A stretch of 64,000 nt of DNA from Kaistella montana (GTDB taxonomy: Bacteria > Bacteroidota > Bacteroidia > Flavobacteriales > Weeksellaceae), in assembly GCF_024436175.1 (NCBI RefSeq), contig NZ_JANFQP010000001.1:62001-126000 (forward strand). The letters run 5' to 3'. Shown piece by piece: positions 34,919-44,293 of this stretch (the first letter of the stretch is position 1; every line of letters begins with the position of its first letter). The notes under the pieces are model-generated. The model did not search any database. It had not been told where the DNA came from and saw only the letters and a list, made by a program, of their open reading frames with translations. Position numbers and translations under genes: made by a program.

Positions 34919-35398
34919 TTATTTTCCTTTGAAATATTTTCTCAATTTCCAAGCCATTTTTTCATGTTCTTGCATTAGGCCTGTCAAGAAGTCAGAAGTT
35001 CCTTTGTCGCCGTATTTTTCTTCGGTATCGTCCACATGTTTTCTCAGCGATTTTACGATTGTTTCATGATCGGCAACCAATTCCTTAATCATTTCCTGAT
35101 TGGTCGGAATTTTTCCTGGATTTTCAATCAAAAGCGATAATTCTGCAAACTCAGAAGTCGTTCCAATTGCAACACCACCCAAAGTGCTAATTCTCTCCGC
35201 AACTTCGTCAATAGCTTCTGCTACGGCATCATATTGTTCTTCAAATAATTTGTGCAACTCCATGAAATTATCACCGGAAAGATTCCAATGGAATTTTCGT
35301 AATTTAATGTAAAGCACATTTCCATCGGCCAAAACATGGTTCAAAAGATCATTTACGGAAGTCAAATTTTTGTCTGTAATTCCTAAGTCTGGTTTCAT
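34919..35398 (-). CDS. dps: Dps family DNA-binding ferritin-like protein
   Basis: 159 residues, forming a four-helix bundle that assembles into a dodecamer, oxidises iron with peroxide and shields DNA. Inter-subunit ferroxidase residues are visible: the histidine in KFHWNLSG (about 39-46) and the acidic DAVAEAIDEVAERI helix (about 57-70). The N-terminal tail is short and only mildly charged, and the C-terminus is basic (RKYFKGK), so DNA contact may come from the C-terminal end. A long 5' intergenic gap suggests its own stress-responsive promoter. Confidence 0.93.
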   Translation of the reverse strand: MKPDLGITDKNLTSVNDLLNHVLADGNVLYIKLRKFHWNLSGDNFMELHKLFEEQYDAVAEAIDEVAERISTLGGVAIGTTSEFAELSLLIENPGKIPTNQEMIKELVADHETIVKSLRKHVDDTEEKYGDKGTSDFLTGLMQEHEKMAWKLRKYFKGK

Positions 35399-35602
35399 AA
35401 TAATATATTTTTTAGTGTTATTGAATGAGATTGAATTTGAAATGCATCAAGAAAAGAAAGAAGTGATGCACTTGTCTAATCTAAACAATTTTCAAACCAT
35501 TGAAGGAATTGTCATAGGACTTTTGTGTTAAATTTTTATTAAATCTATCTAAACGAATTTTTAGATAGAAATTAAATAATTGGGGCTTGTTTTTTGATTG
35601 AT

Positions 35603-36826
35603 ATGAAAAAAATAAACTCAATGGATCTGAAATCAAATGAACCTTTTTGGTTAGTGAAAAATGGAATTTTAAATTCTTATCCTTCTTTGAAATCTAATGA
35701 AAATTGTGATGTATTAATCGTCGGAGGTGGAATAACTGGAAGTTTGATGGCGCACCAAATGATTGCGGATGGATATAAAACCATCCTCATCGATCGTCGT
35801 GAAATAGCCAACGGAAGTACTTCTGCAACGACTTCGATGTTACAGTATGAAATTGACATTCCGCTTTACAAATTATCGGAAATGATTGGCAAAGAAGGCG
35901 CTGCGAAAAGCTATCAAGCGTGTTCAGAATCAATCGATATATTGGAGAATCTTTCGAAAAAAATCAAATCTAAAGCAGGTTTTCAAAGGAAAAAATCATT
36001 GTATTTTGCCTCAAAAAAGAAAGATGTTTCTTGGTTGAAAAAGGAATTCGAAACTAGGCTTTCCGCTGGTTTTAAAGTGAAATGGATTAAATCTGATGAA
36101 ATTCAAAAAAAATACGGACTGAAAAATACTTTTGGCGGCATTTTATCAGATCAAGGCGCGAGCATCGATGCATTTGTCTTTGCGCATGAACTTTTGGCTT
36201 TTAACCTTAAAAAAGGTCTCAAAGTTTACGATAAAACTGAATTAAAATCGGTAAAATATCATTCTGGATTTAGTGAAGTGATTCTTAATAATAACGTGAA
36301 AATTAAAACTAAAAAAATAGTTTATTGTAACGGATACGAAAGCAAAAATTTAATTAAAGAAAATTTCGTACAATTGAAAAGCACTTTTGCAGCAGTTTCG
36401 GAAATCGATTTGGAAAACATCAAAAATTTGAGTAAAACTCTCTTCTGGAACACCGATGAACCCTATCTTTATATGAGAACAACCGATGATGGAAGATTGT
36501 TGATTGGTGGTGGAGATGAAGATTTTCAAGATCCCGAAAAACGCGACAAAATGATTGGGAAAAAGGAAAAAGAAATACTAAAAACCCTGAAAAAATTACT
36601 TCCCGAATATCAATTTTATACCGATTTTACTTGGGCAGGAACTTTCGGTGAAACCAAAGACGGACTTCCGTATATCGGAAAACATGAAAAATTTAAGAAC
36701 TCCTATTTTGTATTGGGTTTTGGCGGCAACGGAATTACTTTTTCCGTAACTGGAATGGCAATGGTTTCCGCTTTTATGAAGAATAAAAAACATCCGCTCA
36801 CTGAATTTTTTAGGTTTGGGAGATAA
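35603..36826 (+). CDS. FAD-dependent oxidoreductase (DAO family)
   Basis: 407 residues from ATG 35603 (a TTG nine bases upstream is rejected). The N-terminal FAD Rossmann motif is VGGGITGSLMAHQM, followed by the ATG-like motif region NGSTSATTSMLQYE. The C-terminal FAD contact is GLPYIGKHEKF and GFGGNGITFSVTGMAM. It belongs with D-amino-acid/gamma-glutamylputrescine oxidase-like enzymes; the amine substrate is unknown. There is no C-terminal Rieske domain. It is encoded divergently from dps. Confidence 0.88.
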   Translation: MKKINSMDLKSNEPFWLVKNGILNSYPSLKSNENCDVLIVGGGITGSLMAHQMIADGYKTILIDRREIANGSTSATTSMLQYEIDIPLYKLSEMIGKEGAAKSYQACSESIDILENLSKKIKSKAGFQRKKSLYFASKKKDVSWLKKEFETRLSAGFKVKWIKSDEIQKKYGLKNTFGGILSDQGASIDAFVFAHELLAFNLKKGLKVYDKTELKSVKYHSGFSEVILNNNVKIKTKKIVYCNGYESKNLIKENFVQLKSTFAAVSEIDLENIKNLSKTLFWNTDEPYLYMRTTDDGRLLIGGGDEDFQDPEKRDKMIGKKEKEILKTLKKLLPEYQFYTDFTWAGTFGETKDGLPYIGKHEKFKNSYFVLGFGGNGITFSVTGMAMVSAFMKNKKHPLTEFFRFGR

Positions 36827-36919
36827 TCATTTCAATTGCAATGTAAAGCAGAAATTAATTCTTGGTTGATGAGGTTGAATTCCTTCCAAATTTACTAAAT
36901 TTACACCTCAAACCTTTAT

Positions 36920-38173
36920 ATGGAAGCAGTTCTCATCACCATCGGCGACGAAATTTTGTCTGGAAATACGGTCGATACCAATTCAACTTACATCGCAGCT
37001 CAACTTAAAAATATCGGAATTCCTGTACGACAGATTTTTACAATTTCAGATGATGTTGAAACCATTAAAACTACTTTGAAATCTGCTTTTGAAATCGGGA
37101 ATCTTGTTATTACAACCGGCGGTTTGGGGCCAACCAGAGACGATAAAACCAAAATGGCTTTTGCAGATTTTTTTGAGGATGAATTGAAATTGGATGAAGA
37201 AACTTTCGAACATCTTCGGAAATTGATGGTAAAAAGAAAGCGCGAACATTTGTTGGAAATTAATAAAAACCAAGCGGTTATTCTTTCGAAAGCATTTATT
37301 TTTCAAAATGAAAATGGTACTGCTCCTTGTCAAATGATCGAAGAAAATGGCAAAATAGCGATCTGTCTTCCAGGTGTTCCTTACGAGGTAAAACCTTTGA
37401 TTCAAAACAAAATTATTCCGTATCTGAAAGAACAATTTTCTTTAAATTTTATCGCTACACGAATCATTTCTGTAGTCAATTTTCCTGAAAGTTTGCTCGC
37501 GCTTACGATTGAAAATTGGGAATTGGAGCTTCCTGAAAATATTACTTTGTCGTATTTACCAATCGGAAATCGAGTGAAATTGAGATTGACTGGAGTCGGA
37601 GATGATTTGAAAGTAGTTGAAAATCAATTAGATGATGAAATTGAAAAACTTCGGCCAATTATTGAAGAAAAAGTGATTTCGTGGAACGGAAATGAAATTC
37701 AAGAAATTTTAAAAGAAATTTTAATCGAAAAAAAACTCACTATTTCAACGGCCGAAAGTTGCACCGGTGGTGAACTTGCACGATTGATTACTTCGGTTTC
37801 CGGAAGTTCAAAATATTTTCAAGGCGGAATAATTCCGTATGATTATCATCAAAAAATAAAAATTCTTGGCGTTTCAGCTGAAACAATTTCAGCGAAAACG
37901 GTAGTTTCTCAAGAAGTTGCTGAAGAAATGAGTTTGGGTTGCCAAAAATTGTTCGGAACCGATATTTCGTTGTCTACAACGGGCGTTTCTGGACCCAATT
38001 CGGACAAGTTTAATAATGAAATTGGTGTTATTTTTTATTCGATTCGGGTGGGGGATTTTGAGCAATCCAATCGACTTTTTCTTCCTCATTTAGAGCGAAA
38101 TGATTTTGCGAATTTTGTTTCTCAGCGAATTTTGCAGGATTTAGTCGAGATTTTGGTGAAAGAAAATAGCTGA
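36920..38173 (+). CDS. cinA: CinA family protein (nicotinamide-nucleotide amidohydrolase with MoCF-like domain)
   Basis: 417 residues in the two-domain form. The N-terminal molybdopterin-binding-like/COG1058 domain (about 1-170) begins MEAVLITIGDEILSGNTVDT and holds TTGGLGPTRDD. The C-terminal CinA amidohydrolase domain (about 255-415) has STAESCTGGELARLIT with the catalytic serine, and the TTGVSGP stretch. By family it deamidates nicotinamide mononucleotide for NAD recycling and may clear ADP-ribose. The cin name reflects competence association in other bacteria; no competence genes are nearby. Confidence 0.94.
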   Translation: MEAVLITIGDEILSGNTVDTNSTYIAAQLKNIGIPVRQIFTISDDVETIKTTLKSAFEIGNLVITTGGLGPTRDDKTKMAFADFFEDELKLDEETFEHLRKLMVKRKREHLLEINKNQAVILSKAFIFQNENGTAPCQMIEENGKIAICLPGVPYEVKPLIQNKIIPYLKEQFSLNFIATRIISVVNFPESLLALTIENWELELPENITLSYLPIGNRVKLRLTGVGDDLKVVENQLDDEIEKLRPIIEEKVISWNGNEIQEILKEILIEKKLTISTAESCTGGELARLITSVSGSSKYFQGGIIPYDYHQKIKILGVSAETISAKTVVSQEVAEEMSLGCQKLFGTDISLSTTGVSGPNSDKFNNEIGVIFYSIRVGDFEQSNRLFLPHLERNDFANFVSQRILQDLVEILVKENS

Positions 38174-38244
38174 TTATTTTAAAGGTTAAGAAGAAATAAA
38201 ACAATAGAGAAAACGTTTACTTAAAAGAAAAAATCAATATCATT

Positions 38245-38907
38245 ATGAAGAAAGTATTAGGAAGTTTTTTGATTCTGGCATTTCAGTTATCATTTGCGCA
38301 ATCGGTTAGAAATGTGGGTTCATTTACCTCATTGAAGGTTTATAATAAGCTCAATGTAACACTTATTGAATCCAACGAAAACAAAGTAGAAACCGAATCG
38401 GAAGATGCAGATGTAGAAACCATTAACAAAAATGGCGAACTGAAAATAAAATTATCGCCGGCAAAAATTCTTCAAGGCGGACAAATTTCGGTGAAAGTTT
38501 ATTATCAAAAACTCAATGATATTCAGGCAAGCCAAGGTTCAACGATTACTTCGTCTGACGAAATGGGAACCAACATGCTATCGCTTGTTTCCAACGAAGG
38601 TTCGAAAATCGATTTGAATGTGGATGCTGAAAAATTAAATGTAAAAACCAATTCGGCAGGTGAAGTGAGAATTTTTGGAAAAGCCGATAATCAGGATGTT
38701 GTAGTGAATTCCGGAGGAAAATATTACGGGCAAGATGCAAAGTCGAAAAACACAAGTGTAACCGCAAACGCAGGTGGTTTTGCTGAAGTAAATGTAAAAG
38801 ATTCGGTGAAAGCAATAACCAGAGCAGGCGGAATTATCGATATTTATGGAGATCCAGACGATAGAAAAGTGAAAAACGTCATCGGCGGAAAAATTAATTT
38901 CAAATAA
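38245..38907 (+). CDS. Secreted GIN-domain (DUF2807, auto-transporter adhesin head-like) protein
   Basis: 220 residues. A signal peptide ends at LSFAQ (about 1-19). The mature part is built of short beta-strand repeats with DxNVxxS/TxGEVxIxGKA-like turns, as in the GIN domain (DUF2807), forming a right-handed beta-helix. Such proteins are surface- or periplasm-located in Bacteroidetes. Function not established. No T9SS sorting domain or lipobox is present. A hairpin terminator follows at 38915. Confidence 0.85.
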   Translation: MKKVLGSFLILAFQLSFAQSVRNVGSFTSLKVYNKLNVTLIESNENKVETESEDADVETINKNGELKIKLSPAKILQGGQISVKVYYQKLNDIQASQGSTITSSDEMGTNMLSLVSNEGSKIDLNVDAEKLNVKTNSAGEVRIFGKADNQDVVVNSGGKYYGQDAKSKNTSVTANAGGFAEVNVKDSVKAITRAGGIIDIYGDPDDRKVKNVIGGKINFK

Positions 38908-38914
38908 AAATCAC

Positions 38915-38942
38915 AACCATTCTTTTTCAAGAGTGGTTTTTT
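38915..38942 (+). terminator. Terminator after the GIN-domain gene
   Basis: AACCATTCT pairs with AGAGTGGTT (one G-U) over a 6-base loop, then a T-run. Confidence 0.75.
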
Positions 38943-39001
38943 ATTGATAATTGTAACATTTGAAAATTCTTTAAGACTAAACAAGAAATAATATTTCATC
39001 A

Positions 39002-41089
39002 ATGAAAAAAATCAACATAACTGTGCTTGCTTTTGCAGGAATCATCGCATTGAATTCTTGTACCGCAAAAACCTCAGTAGCTGCAACTCCTGAAACCCCA
39101 ATTCCGCCTATGGAAACTGTGAAAGAAACTCCTGAAAAAGGTTTGGATCTCAGCACCATGGATAAATCGGTTCGTCCGCAAGATGATTTCTATAATTTCG
39201 TGAACGGAACTTGGATGAAAACCGCTGTAATTCCTTCGGATAAATCAACTTGGGGAAGCTTCAACAAATTGGCTGAAGACACCGATAATAATTCCATGAC
39301 CATCTTGAATTCGCTTCTGACAGAGAAATTTGCAGAAGGAAGTGAAGGAAAAAAAATCCAGGATTTGTATGGAACTTATATGAATATGGATAAGCGAAAT
39401 GCTGATGGAATCAGCCCGATAAAAGCGGATTTATCGAAAATTGATGGAATAAAATCGGTTTCTGATCTTCAAAATTATTTGATCGAAGCTACCAAAAATG
39501 GCGAAAATCCTTTCTACGCATGGGGAATTGATGCGGATTTGAAAGATTCTAAGATGAACGCCGTCTATCTAGGAAATGCCAGTTTGGGAATGGGCCGCGA
39601 TTATTATCAAAAAGAAAATCCTAAAAACACCGAAGCTTTGGCAGAATATACCAAATATGTGGCTTCAATGTTGGATGTTTTAGGTTATAAAAATTCAGCT
39701 ACAACTGCGCAGAATATCGTGAAATTCGAGAAAAGTATCGCGAAAACTTATCTTACCAACGAGCAAATTCGTGATGCAACTTTGCAATACAATCCGAAAA
39801 CGATGACCGAACTTTCGGCTTTGGTGAAGAACGTAAACCTTCCGAAATATCTTGCTGAAGTTGGTGTGAAAACCGATAAAGTAATTGTAGGTGAATTGAA
39901 TTATTACAAAAATTTAGATCAATTCATCAACCAAAAAAATCTTCCTTTGATTAAGGATTATATGAAATTTCACTTGCTTTCCGGCAGCGCATCTTATCTT
40001 TCGAAAAGTTTAGATGAGCAGAAATTCAACTTTTATGGAAAATATTTGAGAGGTCAACAAGAGCAAAGAGCGCAAAACAAGCGAGGTTTCGAATTGATCA
40101 ATGGAGTTTTGGGCGAAGCTTTCGGAAAATTATATGTTGAAAAATATTTCCCGGCTGAAGCGAAATCTCAAATGGTGGAATTGATCGGTTATCTTAAGAA
40201 AAGTTTCTCTGAACACATCACCAATTTAGCGTGGATGTCGCCGGTAACGAAGGAAAAAGCATTGAAAAAACTCAATACTTTCACCGTGAAAGTCGCTTAT
40301 CCTGATAAATGGAAAGATTATTCGAAACTTCAATTTCAATCGGCTGAAAATGGCGGAACTTTATATAAAAACCTTCAGAATTATACCGCTTGGCAATATC
40401 AAAAAGATTTAGACAAAATCGGAAAACCAGTTGATAAAACAGAATGGGGAATGTCGCCGCAAACTGTAAACGCTTACTACAACCCTTTGAACAACGAAAT
40501 CGTTTTCCCGGCGGCTATTTTGCAACCTCCCTTCTTCAATCCTGAAGCGGATGCAGCGATTAATTTTGGTGGAATTGGCGCTGTGATTGGTCACGAAATG
40601 ACTCACGGTTTTGATGATTCCGGAGCGCAATTTGATGCTGATGGAAATCTTGTCGATTGGTGGACAGCTGAAGATAAAGCCAACTTCGAAAAAGCTACAA
40701 AATCCCTCGCAGCGCAATACGATACCTACGAACCTGTGAAAGGGACTCACGTAAACGGAACTTTTACCAATGGTGAAAACATTGCGGATTTGGGTGGAGT
40801 GAATATTTCTTACGACGCTTTACAAATGTATTTGAAAGACCACGGAAATCCTGGAAACATCAGTGGTTACACCCAAGATCAGCGTTTCTTCATGAGTTGG
40901 GCAACCGTTTGGAGAACTTTGCAAAAAGAAGCAGCATTGATCAACCAAATTAAAACCAACGAACACGCACCGGGACTTTATCGAGCGTTCGGACCTTTGG
41001 TGAATACCGACGCTTTCTATAAAGCTTTTGATGTGAAAGAAGGCGATAAACATTACAAAAAACCAGAAGAAAGAATTAAAATCTGGTAA
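39002..41089 (+). CDS. M13 family zinc metallopeptidase lipoprotein (copy 1)
   Basis: 695 residues. A lipoprotein signal with lipobox LNSC (acylated Cys about 20) is followed by a Thr/Pro/Glu-rich linker and the neprilysin-like fold. The zinc site is H531-E532-x-x-H535 (VIGHEMTHGFDD) with third ligand E592 in GENIADLGG. The substrate-binding NAYYN and the C-terminal KKPEERIKIW are family hallmarks. It is likely held in the outer membrane and cleaves peptides. It is followed after a terminator by a second full-length paralogue, so the pair arose by tandem duplication. Confidence 0.95.
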   Translation: MKKINITVLAFAGIIALNSCTAKTSVAATPETPIPPMETVKETPEKGLDLSTMDKSVRPQDDFYNFVNGTWMKTAVIPSDKSTWGSFNKLAEDTDNNSMTILNSLLTEKFAEGSEGKKIQDLYGTYMNMDKRNADGISPIKADLSKIDGIKSVSDLQNYLIEATKNGENPFYAWGIDADLKDSKMNAVYLGNASLGMGRDYYQKENPKNTEALAEYTKYVASMLDVLGYKNSATTAQNIVKFEKSIAKTYLTNEQIRDATLQYNPKTMTELSALVKNVNLPKYLAEVGVKTDKVIVGELNYYKNLDQFINQKNLPLIKDYMKFHLLSGSASYLSKSLDEQKFNFYGKYLRGQQEQRAQNKRGFELINGVLGEAFGKLYVEKYFPAEAKSQMVELIGYLKKSFSEHITNLAWMSPVTKEKALKKLNTFTVKVAYPDKWKDYSKLQFQSAENGGTLYKNLQNYTAWQYQKDLDKIGKPVDKTEWGMSPQTVNAYYNPLNNEIVFPAAILQPPFFNPEADAAINFGGIGAVIGHEMTHGFDDSGAQFDADGNLVDWWTAEDKANFEKATKSLAAQYDTYEPVKGTHVNGTFTNGENIADLGGVNISYDALQMYLKDHGNPGNISGYTQDQRFFMSWATVWRTLQKEAALINQIKTNEHAPGLYRAFGPLVNTDAFYKAFDVKEGDKHYKKPEERIKIW

Positions 41090-41112
41090 AAATACCCAAA
41101 ACTTAGTTTGTA

Positions 41113-41148
41113 AATCACTTTGAGAATTCTCAAGGTGATTTTTTTTGT
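41113..41148 (+). terminator. Terminator between the two M13 peptidase genes
   Basis: AATCACTTTGAGAA pairs with TTCTCAAGGTGATT (14 bp, one G-U) followed by a T-run. The two paralogues are therefore separate transcripts. Confidence 0.85.
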
Positions 41149-41238
41149 TAGATTGCCATTTTATTCATAATTTTAGACAAAAGGTAACAAATTGCTTTAT
41201 TCTTCGACTATTTATTAATCAATTCTAAATTCTATCCA

Positions 41239-43323
41239 ATGAAAAAAATTTCAATAAGCATTCTTGCGTTTTCGGGAGTTGTATTCCTCAATTCGTGTAC
41301 GGCAAACAAGGTTACTCAAACCGAAACAACTGAAACAGCAGTGCAAAATACACCAGCAACTGTTAAAGAAGAAGGCCTTAATCTTTCGTATATGGACACT
41401 TCGGTGCGTCCGCAAGACGATTTCTTCAATTATGTGAACGGAAACTGGATCAAAACTGCAGAAATTCCTTCAGATAAATCGAGTTGGGGAAGTTTTAATG
41501 CACTTCGTGAAGACGTGGATGTTGCTTCTTTGGAGATTTTAAATAAAATTTTATCTGATAATTTTACTCAAGGTTCTGAAGGTCAAAAAATTCAGGCGCT
41601 TTACGGATCTTTCATGGATTGGGATAAAAGAAATGCCGATGGAATCAACCCAATCAAAGCAGATTTGGCTAAGATTGATCAAATTAAAACGATTGCAGAA
41701 TTGCAAAAATATTTAATTGATGCCACCAAAACCGGCGACAATCCTTTTTACGCATGGAGAGTAGGAGCCGATATGAAAAACTCAAACATGAATGCGGTGT
41801 ATTTTGGCGGTCCAAGTTTAGGATTGGGAAGAGATTATTACCAAAAAGAAAATGAAGCCAACACGAAAACTTTGAATGAGTATAAAAATTATGTTGCTCA
41901 ACTTTTCACCGTTTTAGGTGATTCAAAAGCAGATCAAACTGCGCAAAGAGTGGTTGCTTTCGAAAAACGTCTTGCAGCTGATCTTTTAACCAACGAGCAA
42001 AACCGCGACGCAAACTTGCGATATAACCCGAAAACGGTAGCTGAACTTCCAGGATTGGTGAAGAATATCGACCTTAAAGGATATCTTTCTTCAGCCGGAG
42101 TGAAAACCGACAAAGTAATCGTAAGCGAATTGAAATATTACCAAAATATGGATTCGTGGATGAATGCGCGAACATTGCCGTTGATTAAAGACTACATGAA
42201 AGCCCGAATGATTGCTGGAAATGCAACAGCTCTCGATAAAAAATTGGATGATATCAATTTCAATTTCTACTCCAAATACCTTCAAGGCCAAAAAGAACAA
42301 CGCTCTATGGACAAAAGAGCTTTGGGCGTGGTGAACGGTACTTTGGGTGAAGCTTTTGGTAAATTATATGTAGAAAAATATTTCCCCGCAGGTGCAAAAC
42401 AGCAAATGGAAACTTACATCGATTATCTGAAAAAATCATTCAAACAACATATCGATAACCTCGATTGGATGTCGGATGCGACGAAAGTGAAAGCTCAGGA
42501 AAAACTCTCGAAATTTAGTGTGAAAATTGCTTATCCAGATACTTGGAAAGATTATTCTAAACTTCAGCTCACCGCTCCAAAAGATGGCGGAACTTACTAC
42601 GGAAATCTCATGAAAGTAAGTGAATGGCAGTACGCGAAAAGTTTGGATAAAGTAGGAAAACCAGTGGATAAAACCGAATGGGGAATGTCGCCTCAAACAG
42701 TAAACGCTTATTACAGTGGATCCAACAACGAAATCGTTTTCCCTGCCGCTATTTTGCAACCGCCATTTTTCAACTTCAAAGCTGATCCAGCGGTAAATTT
42801 CGGTGGAATTGGCGCAGTAATCGGGCACGAAATTTCACATGGTTTCGATGATTCCGGTTCGCGATTTGACGGTGATGGAAACCTCAACAACTGGTGGACG
42901 GAAGCTGACAGAAAAAATTTCGATGCAAAAGTGGGAGAATTGGCCGCTCAATACGATAAATATGAGCCGGTAAAAGGCAGTTTTGTGAACGGAAAATTCA
43001 CCAGCGGCGAAAATATTGGTGATTTAGGTGGAGTAGCAGTGGCTTACACCGCGTTGCAAATGTATTTGAAAGATCATGGAAATCCAGGTTTAATCAGTGG
43101 TTTCAATCAAGATCAACGATTTTTCATGAGTTGGGCAACGGTTTGGCGTACCAAATCTACCGAACAATATATGACCAATCAAGTGAAAACCGATCCGCAT
43201 TCGCCGGGATATTTCAGAAGTTTCGGACCGCTTGTTAACCAAGATGCCTTCTATAAAGCATTTGACGTAAAACCAGGTGATAAACTCTATAAAGCTCCAG
43301 AAGAAAGAATTAAGATCTGGTAA
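41239..43323 (+). CDS. M13 family zinc metallopeptidase lipoprotein (copy 2)
   Basis: 694 residues, with the same architecture as the preceding gene: lipobox LNSC, linker, and M13 catalytic domain with H530-E531-x-x-H534 (VIGHEISHGFDD) and E591 in GENIGDLGG. All catalytic residues are intact in both copies. Conservation is strongest around the zinc site and C-terminus and weakest in the N-terminal linker and the helical cap region. That points to an old duplication with possible substrate divergence. Confidence 0.95.
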   Translation: MKKISISILAFSGVVFLNSCTANKVTQTETTETAVQNTPATVKEEGLNLSYMDTSVRPQDDFFNYVNGNWIKTAEIPSDKSSWGSFNALREDVDVASLEILNKILSDNFTQGSEGQKIQALYGSFMDWDKRNADGINPIKADLAKIDQIKTIAELQKYLIDATKTGDNPFYAWRVGADMKNSNMNAVYFGGPSLGLGRDYYQKENEANTKTLNEYKNYVAQLFTVLGDSKADQTAQRVVAFEKRLAADLLTNEQNRDANLRYNPKTVAELPGLVKNIDLKGYLSSAGVKTDKVIVSELKYYQNMDSWMNARTLPLIKDYMKARMIAGNATALDKKLDDINFNFYSKYLQGQKEQRSMDKRALGVVNGTLGEAFGKLYVEKYFPAGAKQQMETYIDYLKKSFKQHIDNLDWMSDATKVKAQEKLSKFSVKIAYPDTWKDYSKLQLTAPKDGGTYYGNLMKVSEWQYAKSLDKVGKPVDKTEWGMSPQTVNAYYSGSNNEIVFPAAILQPPFFNFKADPAVNFGGIGAVIGHEISHGFDDSGSRFDGDGNLNNWWTEADRKNFDAKVGELAAQYDKYEPVKGSFVNGKFTSGENIGDLGGVAVAYTALQMYLKDHGNPGLISGFNQDQRFFMSWATVWRTKSTEQYMTNQVKTDPHSPGYFRSFGPLVNQDAFYKAFDVKPGDKLYKAPEERIKIW

Positions 43324-43326
43324 TCA

Positions 43327-43353
43327 CAAAAAATCACTCAATTATTTGGGTGA
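43327..43353 (+). terminator. Terminator after the second M13 gene
   Basis: AATCACTCA pairs with TGGGTGATT across a short AT loop, flanked by A- and T-runs. Confidence 0.8.
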
Positions 43354-43403
43354 TTTTTTTTTGAAACAAGTAAAAATTTTTATTCAATACTGTATTTAAT
43401 TGC

Positions 43404-43411
43404 TATTTTTG
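43404..43411 (+). promoter_or_regulatory. -7 promoter element of the terC-like gene
   Basis: TATTTTTG, a TAnnTTTG match 18 bases before the ATG at 43430. Confidence 0.5.
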
Positions 43412-43429
43412 TTGAAATTTATATAATCA

Positions 43430-44257
43430 ATGGAATTCCTTTCTGTAATAGATTTACCCAATTTTGCAGATCCGCAAATCTGGATCAGTTTGCTTACACT
43501 TACCTTCTTAGAAATCGTTTTGGGAGTAGACAATATTATTTTTATATCAATAATTTCAGACAAATTGCCGAAAGAAAAACAGCGTTTTGCCAGAAATCTC
43601 GGTTTGGCATTTGCGATGATTTTCCGTGTAGCACTTTTGTTAATGATCAACTGGATTATCGGTTTAAAAGAAGCTGTCATCACATTACCGTGGTTCAATG
43701 AGCCCGGTTCGGAATTGCCACTTTCTCTCAGTTGGAAAGATATCATTCTTCTTGCCGGAGGTATTTTCCTTATCGGAAAAAGTACTTTTGAAATTCACGG
43801 AAAAATGCAAGGGCACGATGATGCACCAAAACCAAAATCCGGCGCTTCCGCACTGATGGCGATGGTGGTTTTTCAAATAATCCTGATCGATATGGTATTC
43901 TCTCTGGATTCTATTCTTACTGCTATTGGATTGGTTGATAGTGTTTTATTGATGATTATTGCGGTAATTGTTTCTATCGGAATTATGATGGCTTTTGCGG
44001 GACCAATTTCTGCAATTATCAATAAATATCCGAGTTTACAGATGTTGGCGCTTTCTTTCTTAGTGGTAATCGGTGTGATGTTGGTTGCGGAAGGAATTCA
44101 TCAGCATGTAAGTAAAAATATCATCTATTCATGTCTTGCATTTAGCTTAGCGGTAGAAATGCTCAACATTAAATTCCGGAACAATCAGAAGAAGAAATAC
44201 CTGAAACTGAACCCGGATTTAAACAAAGATTTAAGTCTAAAAGAAGAAAACGAGTAA
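43430..44257 (+). CDS. TerC family integral membrane protein
   Basis: 275 residues with about seven membrane helices. The family motif EIVLGVDNIIFISI with an acidic intramembrane residue is at about 24-37, and a repeat-related FSLDSILTAIG occurs near residue 160, as expected from the internal duplication in TerC. Family members export manganese or other metals, or help metalation of secreted proteins. No ter resistance genes are nearby. The Mn2+ role is an inference. Confidence 0.9.
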   Translation: MEFLSVIDLPNFADPQIWISLLTLTFLEIVLGVDNIIFISIISDKLPKEKQRFARNLGLAFAMIFRVALLLMINWIIGLKEAVITLPWFNEPGSELPLSLSWKDIILLAGGIFLIGKSTFEIHGKMQGHDDAPKPKSGASALMAMVVFQIILIDMVFSLDSILTAIGLVDSVLLMIIAVIVSIGIMMAFAGPISAIINKYPSLQMLALSFLVVIGVMLVAEGIHQHVSKNIIYSCLAFSLAVEMLNIKFRNNQKKKYLKLNPDLNKDLSLKEENE

Positions 44258-44291
44258 TAAAAAAAGAGTGAATTTGTTCACTCTTTTTTTT
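44258..44291. terminator. Bidirectional terminator between terC-like and flavin reductase genes
   Basis: AAAAAGAGTGAA pairs with TTCACTCTTTTT over TTTG. It lies between the stop codons of two convergent genes. Confidence 0.9.
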
Positions 44292-44293
44292 GT

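Noticed and set aside
39002-43323. Long direct repeat that might mark a mobile element
   Set aside because: The repeat is two intact paralogous peptidase genes, with no transposase, inverted ends or target duplication seen.
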